This document shows positions 35,713 through 45,110 of a DNA stretch of 64,000 bases, piece after piece (the stretch's first letter is position 1; each line of letters starts with the position of its first letter). Made by a program: the position numbers and the translations under genes. The notes under the pieces are model-generated. The model had not been told where the DNA came from and made no database searches. It saw only the letters and a list, made by a program, of their open reading frames with translations. The stretch spans positions 1,784,446 to 1,848,445 of the forward strand of contig NZ_CP120131.1 in assembly GCF_034039665.1 (NCBI RefSeq). The letters are read 5' to 3'. The DNA comes from Mammaliicoccus sp. Dog046 (GTDB lineage Bacteria > Bacillota > Bacilli > Staphylococcales > Staphylococcaceae).

Positions 35713-37067
35713 TCTTTACCTCCATTCTGATACGCACACTTCATTTTGTATCTTGAAATTTTACCGCTTTCTGTATAGTTCATTTTTCTAACACGCGTTA
35801 ATTTAGAAGGTATTTCATATCGACTTAATCCTTTACTCAACAACAACTTTCTTAAATCTTTATATTTGATTTCGACATCCCCTCTATAGATTAATACAGC
35901 GATTTCTCCAAATTGATGATGATCTTCACCAATAACAATCGCTTCGAACACGTCATCAATACTAAGTACAGATTGTTCGATGACTTCTGGGTAAATATTT
36001 TTACCGCCGATAATTAAACGCTCACTATCTCTACCATATAAACGCAATTCTTGTTGTTCATTAATCGATGCCCAGTCACCTACTTCTATCCATGAATGAT
36101 CATTGTCGCTATTTAAATATCCACTAAAAATCATGTCACTACTCACAAACAATTTCCCAATTTGATCAGTACCTTTATTTTCTAGCTTTATTTTCACACT
36201 TGGAAATAAATATCCAACTGTATCTATAGGTGCTTTACCATTTAAGTTATAACTAATAAAACTCGCTTCTGAACTTCCAAAGAATTCAATGATGTCTATG
36301 AGTGGATATTTCGTTTTTAATTTTTCAAATATTGCCCTAGGTAACTTCGCACCTGATGAGTACATACTGGATAAATTCTTTAAATTTACACCTTCATTTA
36401 ATATGCTATAAATCATTGTAGGTACAACAAACAATGTTTTATTTTGCTCTAAACGATTCAACTCTTGAACTAACTTTTGAGCATTAAAAGAATATTGGCC
36501 ATAAAAACATTTTCCTCGGCATAACGCATAAATCATCACATAAAGAGATAAAGAGTGTGAATGCGGTCCAGGAGCAGCATATACTTTAATGTTTTCGTTC
36601 ATAAATGCATCATTATATTGAAAAGACTTCATCCATGACATGTGACTACGTACATACGCTTTAGGCATACCTGTTGTTCCAGAAGTAAATCCTATATGTA
36701 AAGTATCGTGTGGCAATGATTGTACCTCCACCTTCTCCATTACTATGATTTGTTCAGTTTTATCAATGTAGATAGGAATGTGATTAATCGTTAGTACATC
36801 ACGGATATGATTATCTTCCCGAGATGCATCGATCACACATGGAATTTGATGATTGATTAATGCTCCGATATACCACTTTATAAACTGAATCGGATGCTTT
36901 ATCGCGATTCCAATTTTCGTTCCCTCATCATGACAGCTCAATTGCTCTGAACATTCATGACTTTTTTGCCATAACTCTTGATATGTTATCTCTTGTCCGT
37001 CAGCATAAACCGCAATTTCGGCTTTATTTTGTTCTACTTGTTGTTTGATTAAATCTAGAATTGTCAC
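35694..37067 (-). CDS. vraA: Acyl-CoA synthetase (AMP-forming), VraA-like
   Basis: 457 residues, ANL superfamily. ATP-binding P-loop-like HIGFTSGTTGMPKAYVRS (about 140-155), FFGSSEASF in the A5 position, YGRDSERLIIGGKNIYPEVI (A8 hinge) and the catalytic lysine near ESGKISRYKMK at the end. It activates a fatty or carboxylic acid to its CoA ester. GTG at 37067 follows GGAGGGG; the frame from 37091 has no such site. First gene of vraA-vraB-vraC plus a MaoC-like gene. In S. aureus the homologous operon responds to vancomycin (from memory). Confidence 0.85.
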   Translation of the reverse strand: MTILDLIKQQVEQNKAEIAVYADGQEITYQELWQKSHECSEQLSCHDEGTKIGIAIKHPIQFIKWYIGALINHQIPCVIDASREDNHIRDVLTINHIPIYIDKTEQIIVMEKVEVQSLPHDTLHIGFTSGTTGMPKAYVRSHMSWMKSFQYNDAFMNENIKVYAAPGPHSHSLSLYVMIYALCRGKCFYGQYSFNAQKLVQELNRLEQNKTLFVVPTMIYSILNEGVNLKNLSSMYSSGAKLPRAIFEKLKTKYPLIDIIEFFGSSEASFISYNLNGKAPIDTVGYLFPSVKIKLENKGTDQIGKLFVSSDMIFSGYLNSDNDHSWIEVGDWASINEQQELRLYGRDSERLIIGGKNIYPEVIEQSVLSIDDVFEAIVIGEDHHQFGEIAVLIYRGDVEIKYKDLRKLLLSKGLSRYEIPSKLTRVRKMNYTESGKISRYKMKCAYQNGGKEWKQLL

Positions 37068-37126
37068 AATGCCCCTCCAATCGTTAATCAAATTATATCA
37101 TTAGTTAACAATAGTCATAAAGAAAA

Positions 37127-37187
37127 GGGAGCGGGACAGAAATCTAATTTATAAAAAAGATTTCGTAGTCCCGCCCCGGCAAGGATG
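37127..37187 (+). repeat. Partial GGGAGCGGGACAG element
   Basis: About 60 bases nearly identical to the first part of 28705-28872 (GGGAGCGGGACAGAAATCTA through CCCGCCCCGGCAAGGATG). It lies between vraA (leftward start) and the tarA terminator, so the vraA promoter must be within or near it. Confidence 0.75.
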
Positions 37188-37197
37188 TCTATATACT

Positions 37198-37232
37198 AAA
37201 AAAGCTGAGACATTATTTCAGTCTCAGCTTTA
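37198..37232 (-). terminator. tarA terminator
   Basis: AAAGCTGAGA and TCTCAGCTTT arms around a 12-base loop. Read leftward, the stem is followed by TTTTAG. Confidence 0.8.
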
Positions 37233-37238
37233 TCTGTA

Positions 37239-38087
37239 TTATCTATTCTTCATATAGTCATATTTATTTTTCTTAGGTGTGATTGTTTTTTGAAATTGTA
37301 CTTCTTTCAAGAATAATGGAATTTTTAGTGCGCGATTCACACGTTGTAAATCAGTACCGATTCTATACAACCACTCAAGGTTCATTTTAATAAAGAATTT
37401 TGGAGCACGTTTCACATTTCCGCTTATTACATCAAAAGAACCACCCACACCCATTAATACAGTGTGTTTAAAGTGACTTCTATTGTAGTAAATCCAATCT
37501 TCTTGTTTAGGGAACCCCATAGCAACAAAGATAAAATCAGGTTCAAATTGTTTGATTTTTTTCGTTACTTTATAATCTAATACATGTTTATAACCATGCT
37601 TATGATCAAATGTAACGTTTGGATAATGTTCTTCTAAAATTTTACGTGTTTCCTTAACGCCTTCCTTAGATGAACCTAATAAGAATACACGCTTACTGCT
37701 TGCATTCGCAATATTAAGCATTTCTTCCATTAATTCTATACCAGGTACACGTTCTTTTAATGGTGTTTTTAAATATTTCGCTGCTTTAACAATACCTATT
37801 CCGTCAGGTACGATATAATCTGCATGTTTAATTCTTCTTTGATAATGATTGTTATGATATGCGTAATGTGCAATTTCAGGATTCGCTGTTACGATAAATA
37901 AATTATCCACAGTTTCCTGGTTTACAAAATATTTCACACGCTCAACCATTTCATTAGCCGTTAGGTTTGCAAATGGCAAACCTAGAACGTTAATTGTTTG
38001 TGGTTTAATTACATCATAGGAAGGTTCCTGACTTACTTTAATCTGTTCTCTTACTCTACTTAAATCTTTTTCTAGTACTTTTGCCAT
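37239..38087 (-). CDS. tarA: N-acetylglucosaminyldiphosphoundecaprenol ManNAc transferase
   Basis: 282 residues, WecG/TagA/CpsF family. Signature regions are TANPEIAHYAYHN, DYIVPDGIGIVKAAK (catalytic Asp region), VFLLGSSKEGV and FVAMGFPKQEDWI. It adds ManNAc to GlcNAc-PP-undecaprenol, the committed step of wall teichoic acid synthesis. The ATG at 38087 follows AGGTG by six bases; the alternative GTG at 38096 overlaps that site. Divergent from the LCP ligase gene, with about 200 bases between them. Confidence 0.92.
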   Translation of the reverse strand: MAKVLEKDLSRVREQIKVSQEPSYDVIKPQTINVLGLPFANLTANEMVERVKYFVNQETVDNLFIVTANPEIAHYAYHNNHYQRRIKHADYIVPDGIGIVKAAKYLKTPLKERVPGIELMEEMLNIANASSKRVFLLGSSKEGVKETRKILEEHYPNVTFDHKHGYKHVLDYKVTKKIKQFEPDFIFVAMGFPKQEDWIYYNRSHFKHTVLMGVGGSFDVISGNVKRAPKFFIKMNLEWLYRIGTDLQRVNRALKIPLFLKEVQFQKTITPKKNKYDYMKNR

Positions 38088-38289
38088 TTGTCTCACCTCT
38101 CTTATACTTCACTATAATTTACACCATTTCTATATAATTTACAACAAATTTACATTAGGACTTTAGACTGAGATACACATAATTCATTTAATTTGTTGAA
38201 TTTTACTTGTATAATCATATATGATGTATAATATGCAAAAAAGTAGAATTTAAAATCACAATACGATATAGAAGGGTAAATACAAAATT

Positions 38290-39573
38290 ATGAAGAAATT
38301 TTCAAAGATAGGTTTACTACTACTGTCAATCGTTCTTATGATTCTTCCTGTAGTATTTGGATTAATGCTTTATCTTGAAACAAAAGGTGCAATTAAAGAC
38401 TCTTTTCTTGATTCAAATAAAAGCAAATCATCTTTACGAGATAAACCAGTAGATCCAAGTTTAAATCACGTTTCTGTACTATTTCTCGGCGTAGATGATA
38501 GTAATTCAAGACGTGAAGGTGGACAAAAGGCAAGTCAATCACGAACAGACGCAATGATTTATACAACTTTTAATAAAGATAAAAAACAAATCCGCATGGT
38601 CAGCATTCCGCGTGACACGTTAAGTTATATTCCAGCAGTTAAATACTACGACAAAATAACACACGCACATGCAATTGACGGTCCTAAAGGTTCAATGGAA
38701 AGTGTCGAATCTACATTAAATGTTCCAGTTGATTTTTATGCAAGAATTAATATGGAAGCTTTCGTTGAAGTTGTAGACGAACTTGGTGGTATTGAATATG
38801 ATGTTCCATTTAATTTAAATGAACCGAACACTGAGGACAAAGGTAGAATCAAAGTTAAAAAAGGTAAACAAACATTAACAGGTGACGAAGCACTTGCAGT
38901 CGTTCGATCAAGAAAACAAGATTCAGATTTAGAACGCGGTAAACGTCAAATGGAAATGATAAGAGCCATTATAAGAAAAGCGCAAGAAACGAATTCAATC
39001 AATAAATTAGATGATTTAGTTAAGATCGTTGGTAAAAACGCTAAACATAATTTAACATTCGAAAATATTCAAACATTAGCAACAACATATTCATCAAGTA
39101 AAGTTAAAATTAAAACAGAACAAATTAGTGGTACAGATGCTAATTTCAATGGTGTTTACTTCTTCAATCCTGATTTAGATAACTTATTACAAGTATCAAA
39201 CACATTAAGAAAAGACTTAAAACTACCAAAAACGAAAAAATCACAAATGATGAACTACATGATGTTACGTGAATATGGTGATTTAGTACCTTATATCGAA
39301 GTATCAAAGAAAAGCTTAAATAAAGGCCAATCTAATACTAATGAAATCGATACAACTGAGACAGTAGAACCTGCTGTGCAGCCTGATACTGAAGAATCTT
39401 CACAACAAGCACCAGTTGAACAACCTCAACAACAACCGGTAGAACAAGCACCATCAGAAGAAGCACCTACGCAAGAAGCACCAGCACAGCAACCAGCAGC
39501 ACAAGAACAACCAGCGCAAGATAATCAAGCAGTTGATCCAAATGCACAACAACCTGGTTCAGATGTATACTAG
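38290..39573 (+). CDS. LytR-CpsA-Psr (LCP) wall polymer ligase
   Basis: 427 residues. One N-terminal membrane helix (LLLLSIVLMILPVVFGLML) precedes an extracellular LCP domain: VLFLGVDD, SQSRTDAMIYTTFN with the conserved Arg-Asp, MVSIPRDTLSY, ITHAHAIDGP and VRSRKQDSDLERGKRQ. It transfers teichoic acid or another glycopolymer from its lipid carrier to peptidoglycan MurNAc. The last 80 residues are a Gln/Pro/Ala/Glu-rich low-complexity tail, probably disordered within the wall. It occupies the position of an LCP gene near atl in S. aureus (from memory) and is next to tarA here. Confidence 0.9.
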   Translation: MKKFSKIGLLLLSIVLMILPVVFGLMLYLETKGAIKDSFLDSNKSKSSLRDKPVDPSLNHVSVLFLGVDDSNSRREGGQKASQSRTDAMIYTTFNKDKKQIRMVSIPRDTLSYIPAVKYYDKITHAHAIDGPKGSMESVESTLNVPVDFYARINMEAFVEVVDELGGIEYDVPFNLNEPNTEDKGRIKVKKGKQTLTGDEALAVVRSRKQDSDLERGKRQMEMIRAIIRKAQETNSINKLDDLVKIVGKNAKHNLTFENIQTLATTYSSSKVKIKTEQISGTDANFNGVYFFNPDLDNLLQVSNTLRKDLKLPKTKKSQMMNYMMLREYGDLVPYIEVSKKSLNKGQSNTNEIDTTETVEPAVQPDTEESSQQAPVEQPQQQPVEQAPSEEAPTQEAPAQQPAAQEQPAQDNQAVDPNAQQPGSDVY

Positions 39574-39588
39574 GAAAGGAGGCATATA

Positions 39589-40062
39589 ATGATTAAACGT
39601 AAAACTTATGAAAAGTACGAACAAATTAATTCAATGTTTGACGCTTTGGAAGAACAAATCGTTCATTCTGGAGACTTAGCCCATTTCAGACAAAATTTGT
39701 ACTATGTAAATCATGAACATCGTGAAAATTATGAAGCCTTATTGCTTTATTACAATCAAGCTAATAACGATCCAATTATGGATGGTGCTTGCTATATCAT
39801 TGCAATTCCAGAAATATTTAATGTCGTCAATATTTTCGATAATCCCCTTCCTTTCTCATGGGTGTATACAGAAACAGGATTGACAGAAGAAATGAAATCT
39901 TTAAGTGTTCATATGCAATATCTTGTAGCAGCTGCGTTAGAAACAAGCCAAATCCAAATATTCACACCAAGTGGATATACAATGGGAATCACAAATTGGA
40001 ATATGTTCCAGTTACGACTCTTTTGGCAATATACAGCAATAGTAAGAAGAGAAGCATTATAA
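39589..40062 (+). CDS. DUF2538-like protein
   Basis: 157 residues, soluble, no signal peptide. It begins MIKRKTYEKYEQINSMFDAL and contains YYVNHEHRENYEALLLYYN. I recall a DUF2538 family of this length encoded next to the LCP gene in staphylococci; its function is unknown. GGAAAGGAGG precedes the ATG, only 15 bases after the LCP stop, so the two form an operon that ends at the terminator at 40061. Confidence 0.65.
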   Translation: MIKRKTYEKYEQINSMFDALEEQIVHSGDLAHFRQNLYYVNHEHRENYEALLLYYNQANNDPIMDGACYIIAIPEIFNVVNIFDNPLPFSWVYTETGLTEEMKSLSVHMQYLVAAALETSQIQIFTPSGYTMGITNWNMFQLRLFWQYTAIVRREAL

Positions 40063-40095
40063 AAAAATCCAAACCGAGAGGTTTGGATTTTTTTA
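40061..40095 (+). terminator. Terminator of the LCP/DUF2538 operon
   Basis: AAAAATCCAAACC pairs with GGTTTGGATTTTT around GAGA. Confidence 0.88.
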
Positions 40096-40111
40096 TGTTT
40101 AATATGTGCAT

Positions 40112-40240
40112 CCTTATTTGCACGTTTACCTCTTCTTGCTAATAACAACACCCTTATTTGCACGTTTACCTCTTCTTGCTAATATACCACTCCTTATTTG
40201 CACGTTTACCTCTTCTTGCTAATATACCACCTCTTATTTT
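40112..40240. repeat. 40-bp tandem array, three copies plus a partial
   Basis: Units start at 40112, 40152 and 40192 (exact 40-bp period), each CCTTATTTGCACG, then TTTACCTCTTCTTGCTAATA. The third runs into a degenerate fourth. Noncoding, just after a terminator, about 120 bases before the GNAT gene. Confidence 0.85.
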
Positions 40241-40318
40241 AATAAACTTCCTACTATTGATTAATTCTCACTTTATAATTATCATTTGAAGACACACTAA
40301 AATAGCTGGAGGTTAATT

Positions 40319-40744
40319 ATGATTAAAATAGTTGAAACAGAAAAAGAAATGCAAGATGCCTTAAGTGTTAGAAAATCCGTATTTGTTGATGAACAAGGCG
40401 TATCATTAGAAGCCGAAATTGATGATCTCGAAGATATTTGCAAACACGTTATTTTGTATGAAGATAATAAACCTGCAGCTGTAGGAAGATATAGATCTTA
40501 TGAAAGTGGTCTCGCTAAAATTGAACGAGTCGCTGTAATGAAACCTTATAGAAAATATGGTTTTGGTAAAGTAGTCATGGATTTTATAAATTCAAACGCT
40601 AAAGAAGAAGGTTTTCGAGGATCAATATTAAATGGTCAAACGCATGCTAAAGGTTTTTATAACAAGTTAGGATACCAAGTCGAGGGTGAAGAATTTTTAG
40701 AAGAAGGCATTCCTCACTACAAAATGAAATTAATATACGAGTAA
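40319..40744 (+). CDS. GNAT-family N-acetyltransferase
   Basis: 141 residues with the GNAT fold. The acetyl-CoA loop is VMKPYRKYGFGKVVMDF (about 73-90, the Q/R-x-x-G-x-G/A equivalent RKYGFGK), followed by LNGQTHAKGFYNKLGYQVEGE. It resembles ElaA/YjcF-type enzymes with unidentified substrates. GGAGG lies 7 bases before the ATG. The same kind of gene precedes atl in S. aureus (from memory). Confidence 0.82.
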   Translation: MIKIVETEKEMQDALSVRKSVFVDEQGVSLEAEIDDLEDICKHVILYEDNKPAAVGRYRSYESGLAKIERVAVMKPYRKYGFGKVVMDFINSNAKEEGFRGSILNGQTHAKGFYNKLGYQVEGEEFLEEGIPHYKMKLIYE

Positions 40745-40855
40745 ATTCTACAAAAACTCAAATATTAAAGTTACATTACAAATTAAACAATTATAATCCT
40801 TTGTTCTAAAAAGAAAGTATAATGTAACAAAATACCTATTCAAAGGAGATTGTTT

Positions 40856-43800
40856 ATGGATAAAAAATTCTATTACAAAACACCAACGCTTGTCGCGATG
40901 ACTTTAGCTGGATCAACACTCGTAACGCATCAGGTAAATGCCGCTGAAAATGCCAATAACGACAATACTAACATCATTGATCAACATGACAATGCTAGTC
41001 AAATCCAAAATAAACAAAAAGAATTAAAAAGCCAATCTTTAAACGTTTCAGGTACCAAAGAATACAAAGACCCTTCAATAATTGAAGACCCTAATCTAAA
41101 CAAAGAGAATACGGTAACTGACAATACTCAAGCAACTGATTCTTCTCAACCTGTTGCTGACGACAACACTCAAGATACTACAGCTACTGATGAACAGTCT
41201 AATGTAGATGATTCTACTCAAGCTAGTACTGATACTACTCAACCTGTTGCTGACGACAACACTCAAGACACTACAGCTACTGATGAACAGTCTAATGTAG
41301 ATGATTCTACTCAAGCTAGTACTGATACTACTCAGCCTGTTGCTGGCGACAACACTCAAGACACTACAGCTACTGATGAACAGTCTAATGTAGATGATTC
41401 TACTCAAGCTAGTACTGATTCTACTCAACCTGTTGCTGACGAAAACACTCAAGACACTACAGCTACTGATGAACAGTCTAATGTAGATGATTCTACTCAA
41501 GCTAGTACTGATACTACTCAGCCTGTTGCTGACGACAACACTCAAGATACTACAGCTACTGATGAACAGTCTAATGTAGATGATTCTACTCAAGCTAGTA
41601 CTGATACTACTCAGCCTGTTGCTGACGACAACACTCAAGATACTACAGCTACTGATGAACAGTCTAATGTAGATGATTCTACTCAAGCTAGTACTGATTC
41701 TTCTCAACCTGTTGCTGACGAAAACACTCAAGACACTACAGCTACTGATGAACAGTCTAATGTAGATGATTCTACTCAAGCTAGTACTGATTCTTCTCAA
41801 CCTGTTGCTGACGACAACACTCAAGATACTACAGCTACTGATGAACAGTCTAATGTAGATGATTCTACTCAAGCTAGTACTGATTCTTCTCAACCTGTTG
41901 CTGACGAAAACACTCAAGATACTACAGCTACTGATGAACAGTCTAATGTAGATGATTCTACTCAAGCTAGTACTGATACTACTCAACCTGTTGCTGACGA
42001 AAACACTCAAGACACTACAGCTACTGATGAACAGTCTAATGTAGATGATTCTACTCAAGCTAGTACTGATACTACTCAGCCTGTTGCTGGCGACAACACT
42101 CAAGACACTACAGCTACTGATGAACAGTCTAATGTAGATGATTCTACTGATGCTAGTGCTGAAACAGATACTTATAGCACTGACTATGATGATTCAGATG
42201 AAATAGCTGAAGACGATAATCAGTCAGTACAATTAGAAACTGCTGATATTCAACCGCGTTCATTTGCTTTGAGATCGGCTAGCTATGCTCCTACTGCTAA
42301 GAAAACTGCAGTTTCAAGTTATGCACCAAGTGTAAGCTCTACAATAAATAATCAAATTAGAACTAATAATTATACTGTTCCAACTTATGTTGAAGATTTT
42401 TCTAGTCATATTCCTAAAATGCCTTACCGTAATGGTGTAGGTAAACCTGAAGGAATTATTGCACATGAAACAGCAAATCCAAATTCAACTATTCAAGGCG
42501 AAGTTGCATATATGAAGAACAACTACCAAAGTGCATTTGTTCATGCTTTCGTAGATGACAACAACATTATTGAAGTAGCACCAACTGATTACTTAGCTTG
42601 GGGTGCTGGTGGTGTTGCCAATGAACGATTCATGCACGTTGAGTTAGTACGTGTTTATGGTAGTGATCGTTTTGCTAAATCTATTAATAACTATGCTGAT
42701 TATTTAGCAACAAATCTAGCCTATTATGGATTACCTTTAGATAGTGCTGAAAATGACGGTGTAGGTACATTATGGTCACATGATGCTGTATCTAGATATT
42801 TAGGTGGTACAAACCATAGTGATCCTTATGGATGGTTTGCTGAAAATAACTATACTTTCAATGAACTTGTTGATTTAGTTCGTGAGAAATATTTATATAA
42901 AACAGGTAACCTTAGTGCGCCTGCCGTTTCTAAACCGAAACCAACTGCTCCTACTGTTACTAAACCAAAACCAACAAAGCCAGTTGTTTCTAAACTGAAG
43001 CCAACCGCGCCTACTGTTGCTAAGCCGAAACCAACAAAACCGGTTGTTTCTAAACCAAAACCAACCGCGCCTACTGTTGCTAAACCGAAACCAACTACAC
43101 CTGTTGCTAGTAAACCTGTAACAAGTGTTCCAAAAACTGTAGCTGTAAAATACAAAGGTACTGTAAAACCTACTGTATCTGGCGTTTATACTTCAGTTTA
43201 TGATCAAACAGCTAAATCTGGAGCTAATAAAGCTGGTAAAACATTTAACATTGGTAAACAATCTACATTTAATAATCAAATTTATTACTTGTTACAAGAT
43301 AATAACGGAACACCTTTAGGTTGGGTTAAATCTACAGATGTTCAAATGCAGGCAACACCAACTAAAGTAACAAAACCAGTTGCTAAGCCTACTGCATCTT
43401 CTTCTGTGAAACCGAAGCCAGTTGCTAAGCCTACTGCGTCTTCTTCTGTGAAACCGAAGCCAGTTGCTAAGCCTACTGCGTCTTCTTCTGTGAAGCCAAA
43501 ACCAGTTGCTAAGCCTGCTGCGTCTTCTTCTGTGAAGCCAAAACCGGTTGTTAAGCCTGCTGCGTCTTCTTCTGTGAAGCCAAAACCGGTTGTTAAGCCT
43601 ACTGCGTCTTCTTCTGTGAAGCCAAAACCGGTTGTTAAGCCTACTGCGTCTTCTTCTGTGAAGCCGGCTAAAACAACTAGAGTTAATTATGTTGGTAAAG
43701 TAAGCAAAAACATTTCAGGAGTTTATACTTCTGTTTATGATCAAAAAGTAGTTCCAGCAATTAATAAAGCTGGTAAAACGTTCAAAATAGGAAAACAATC

Positions 43801-44944
43801 TGTTTATAATAATCAAACTTATTATTTACTACAAGATAATCAAGGTATTCCATTAGGTTGGGTTAAGTCTAGCGATATTCAAGTGCAAACTGCACAACCT
43901 AAAGTTGTAAATCAAACAACTAAAGTAACACCTAAGAAAACAAATGCAATTAAATCAAGTAGTATCAATAACAAAGCAATTGCATTAAAAGACAAGTATA
44001 CAAATTATTTAATCTTTGATAATACTGGTTATTTCTATAGCGAACCAAATGTATCTAAAAAGACATTATTAGGTTCACTTCAAAATTATCAATACGCATA
44101 CTTTAAAGTTATTTCTTCACAAAAAATTGGCGATATAACTTGGTATAAAGGACTTCTTAATGGTAAAACTGTATGGATTAGTGAAAAATATTTACAACTT
44201 GCTCAAGAGTCTACTAACATTTCAACTAGTCCTTATACATTAGACCAAGCTGTAGATAAGCAAATGGCTTTAACAAATGGTTCAGAACCTAAAAAAGTCC
44301 TATCTACCGGTGTAAGAAAAGCAACTAGAGCTGAAGTAAAAGATACTATGGATACATCAAAATATGTAAATGATCCAGTTCAAAAGTATCAATTTTTAGA
44401 TTTAAATAAATCTCAAGACATTCCAGCTTCTAAACTTAATGACTTATTGCGCGGTAAAGGTATTTTAGAAAATCAAGGTGATGCCTTTAGACAAGCTGCA
44501 AAATCTGTTGGCGTAAATGAAATTTATTTAATTTCACATGCCCTTCTAGAAACTGGAAATGGTACAAGTCAATTAGCTAATGGTGGTTCAATTGATAAGG
44601 ATGGTAATGTAGATTTAGATTCTAAAGAGAAGTATTATAATATGTTTGGTGTAGGTGCAATTGATAAACAAGCATTATATGGTGGAATCAAATATGCACA
44701 ACAAGCTGGTTGGAATACCCCTGAAAAAGCAATTCTCGGCGGTGCTCAATTTATAGCAAATAACTACATTAAATCAGGTCAAAACACACTTTATAAAATG
44801 CGTTGGAATCCACAAAGTCCTGGAACTCATCAATATGCTACAGGCATAGACTTTGCCAAATCAAATGCTAAACGTATAAGCGATTTCTATCAACAAATTC
44901 AAACTGATGGGCAATATTATGACGTAGATCAATATAAAGGATAA
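40856..44944 (+). CDS. atl: Bifunctional autolysin (amidase and glucosaminidase)
   Basis: 1362 residues, secreted peptidoglycan hydrolase for daughter-cell separation. Signal peptide to about residue 29 (cleavage after VNA). Residues 95-435 are eleven 31-residue repeats (TQDTTATDEQSNVDDSTQAS). Amidase_2 domain about 500-680, with zinc ligands in IIAHETANP, LWSHDAVSR and NHSDPYGW. Next come Pro/Lys linkers, GW modules (ending LGWVKS twice), seven 14-residue KPKPVAKPTASSSV-like repeats, a third GW unit and a C-terminal glucosaminidase from about 1127, with the catalytic Glu in ALLETGNGTSQ. As in S. aureus Atl, cleavage between the catalytic halves is expected. AAAGGAG is 7 bases before the ATG. 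Slightly longer than S. aureus Atl (about 1256). Confidence 0.95.
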   Translation: MDKKFYYKTPTLVAMTLAGSTLVTHQVNAAENANNDNTNIIDQHDNASQIQNKQKELKSQSLNVSGTKEYKDPSIIEDPNLNKENTVTDNTQATDSSQPVADDNTQDTTATDEQSNVDDSTQASTDTTQPVADDNTQDTTATDEQSNVDDSTQASTDTTQPVAGDNTQDTTATDEQSNVDDSTQASTDSTQPVADENTQDTTATDEQSNVDDSTQASTDTTQPVADDNTQDTTATDEQSNVDDSTQASTDTTQPVADDNTQDTTATDEQSNVDDSTQASTDSSQPVADENTQDTTATDEQSNVDDSTQASTDSSQPVADDNTQDTTATDEQSNVDDSTQASTDSSQPVADENTQDTTATDEQSNVDDSTQASTDTTQPVADENTQDTTATDEQSNVDDSTQASTDTTQPVAGDNTQDTTATDEQSNVDDSTDASAETDTYSTDYDDSDEIAEDDNQSVQLETADIQPRSFALRSASYAPTAKKTAVSSYAPSVSSTINNQIRTNNYTVPTYVEDFSSHIPKMPYRNGVGKPEGIIAHETANPNSTIQGEVAYMKNNYQSAFVHAFVDDNNIIEVAPTDYLAWGAGGVANERFMHVELVRVYGSDRFAKSINNYADYLATNLAYYGLPLDSAENDGVGTLWSHDAVSRYLGGTNHSDPYGWFAENNYTFNELVDLVREKYLYKTGNLSAPAVSKPKPTAPTVTKPKPTKPVVSKLKPTAPTVAKPKPTKPVVSKPKPTAPTVAKPKPTTPVASKPVTSVPKTVAVKYKGTVKPTVSGVYTSVYDQTAKSGANKAGKTFNIGKQSTFNNQIYYLLQDNNGTPLGWVKSTDVQMQATPTKVTKPVAKPTASSSVKPKPVAKPTASSSVKPKPVAKPTASSSVKPKPVAKPAASSSVKPKPVVKPAASSSVKPKPVVKPTASSSVKPKPVVKPTASSSVKPAKTTRVNYVGKVSKNISGVYTSVYDQKVVPAINKAGKTFKIGKQSVYNNQTYYLLQDNQGIPLGWVKSSDIQVQTAQPKVVNQTTKVTPKKTNAIKSSSINNKAIALKDKYTNYLIFDNTGYFYSEPNVSKKTLLGSLQNYQYAYFKVISSQKIGDITWYKGLLNGKTVWISEKYLQLAQESTNISTSPYTLDQAVDKQMALTNGSEPKKVLSTGVRKATRAEVKDTMDTSKYVNDPVQKYQFLDLNKSQDIPASKLNDLLRGKGILENQGDAFRQAAKSVGVNEIYLISHALLETGNGTSQLANGGSIDKDGNVDLDSKEKYYNMFGVGAIDKQALYGGIKYAQQAGWNTPEKAILGGAQFIANNYIKSGQNTLYKMRWNPQSPGTHQYATGIDFAKSNAKRISDFYQQIQTDGQYYDVDQYKG
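41138..42160 (+). repeat. Eleven 93-bp repeats within atl
   Basis: Eleven in-frame units of 93 bp with near-identical DNA; differences are mostly GAC/GAA/GGC at one codon (VADDN, VADEN or VAGDN) and ACT/TCT at the DTTQ/DSSQ position. The near-identity suggests recent expansion or gene conversion. The opposite strand is also open for about 335 codons here, a by-product of the repeat. Confidence 0.95.
43369..43665 (+). repeat. Seven 42-bp proline/serine-rich repeats within atl
   Basis: Units of 14 residues (KPKPVAKPTASSSV, with VVKP and PAASS variants) between the first and second GW-containing regions. They are probably an extended wall-spanning linker. Copy number is likely to vary between strains. 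Confidence 0.85.
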
Positions 44945-44960
44945 TCTATTCATATTAATG

Positions 44961-45018
44961 AAGGTAAGACAACAAAATCTAATGACACACTTAGATTGGA
45001 TGTCTTACCTTTATTTTT
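44961..45018 (+). terminator. atl terminator
   Basis: AAGGTAAGAC and GTCTTACCTT arms enclosing an inner AATCTAA/TTAGATT hairpin, then TTATTTTTT. Confidence 0.85.
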
Positions 45019-45110
45019 TAGGTTAATAAATATTTATATTTGTACTTTATAAAAAATTAATTTATAATCTAAATTTCAATTTACATATTCGACTTAGAGG
45101 AGCTTATTCC

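Noticed and set aside
35528-35791. 87-codon forward ORF over vraB/vraA
   Set aside because: Antisense to two well-supported enzymes with conserved motifs.
41096-42103. 335-codon leftward ORF rich in Ser/Ile/Arg
   Set aside because: It is the exact complement of the atl repeats. Its repeat follows the 93-bp coding unit and it lacks its own start signals.
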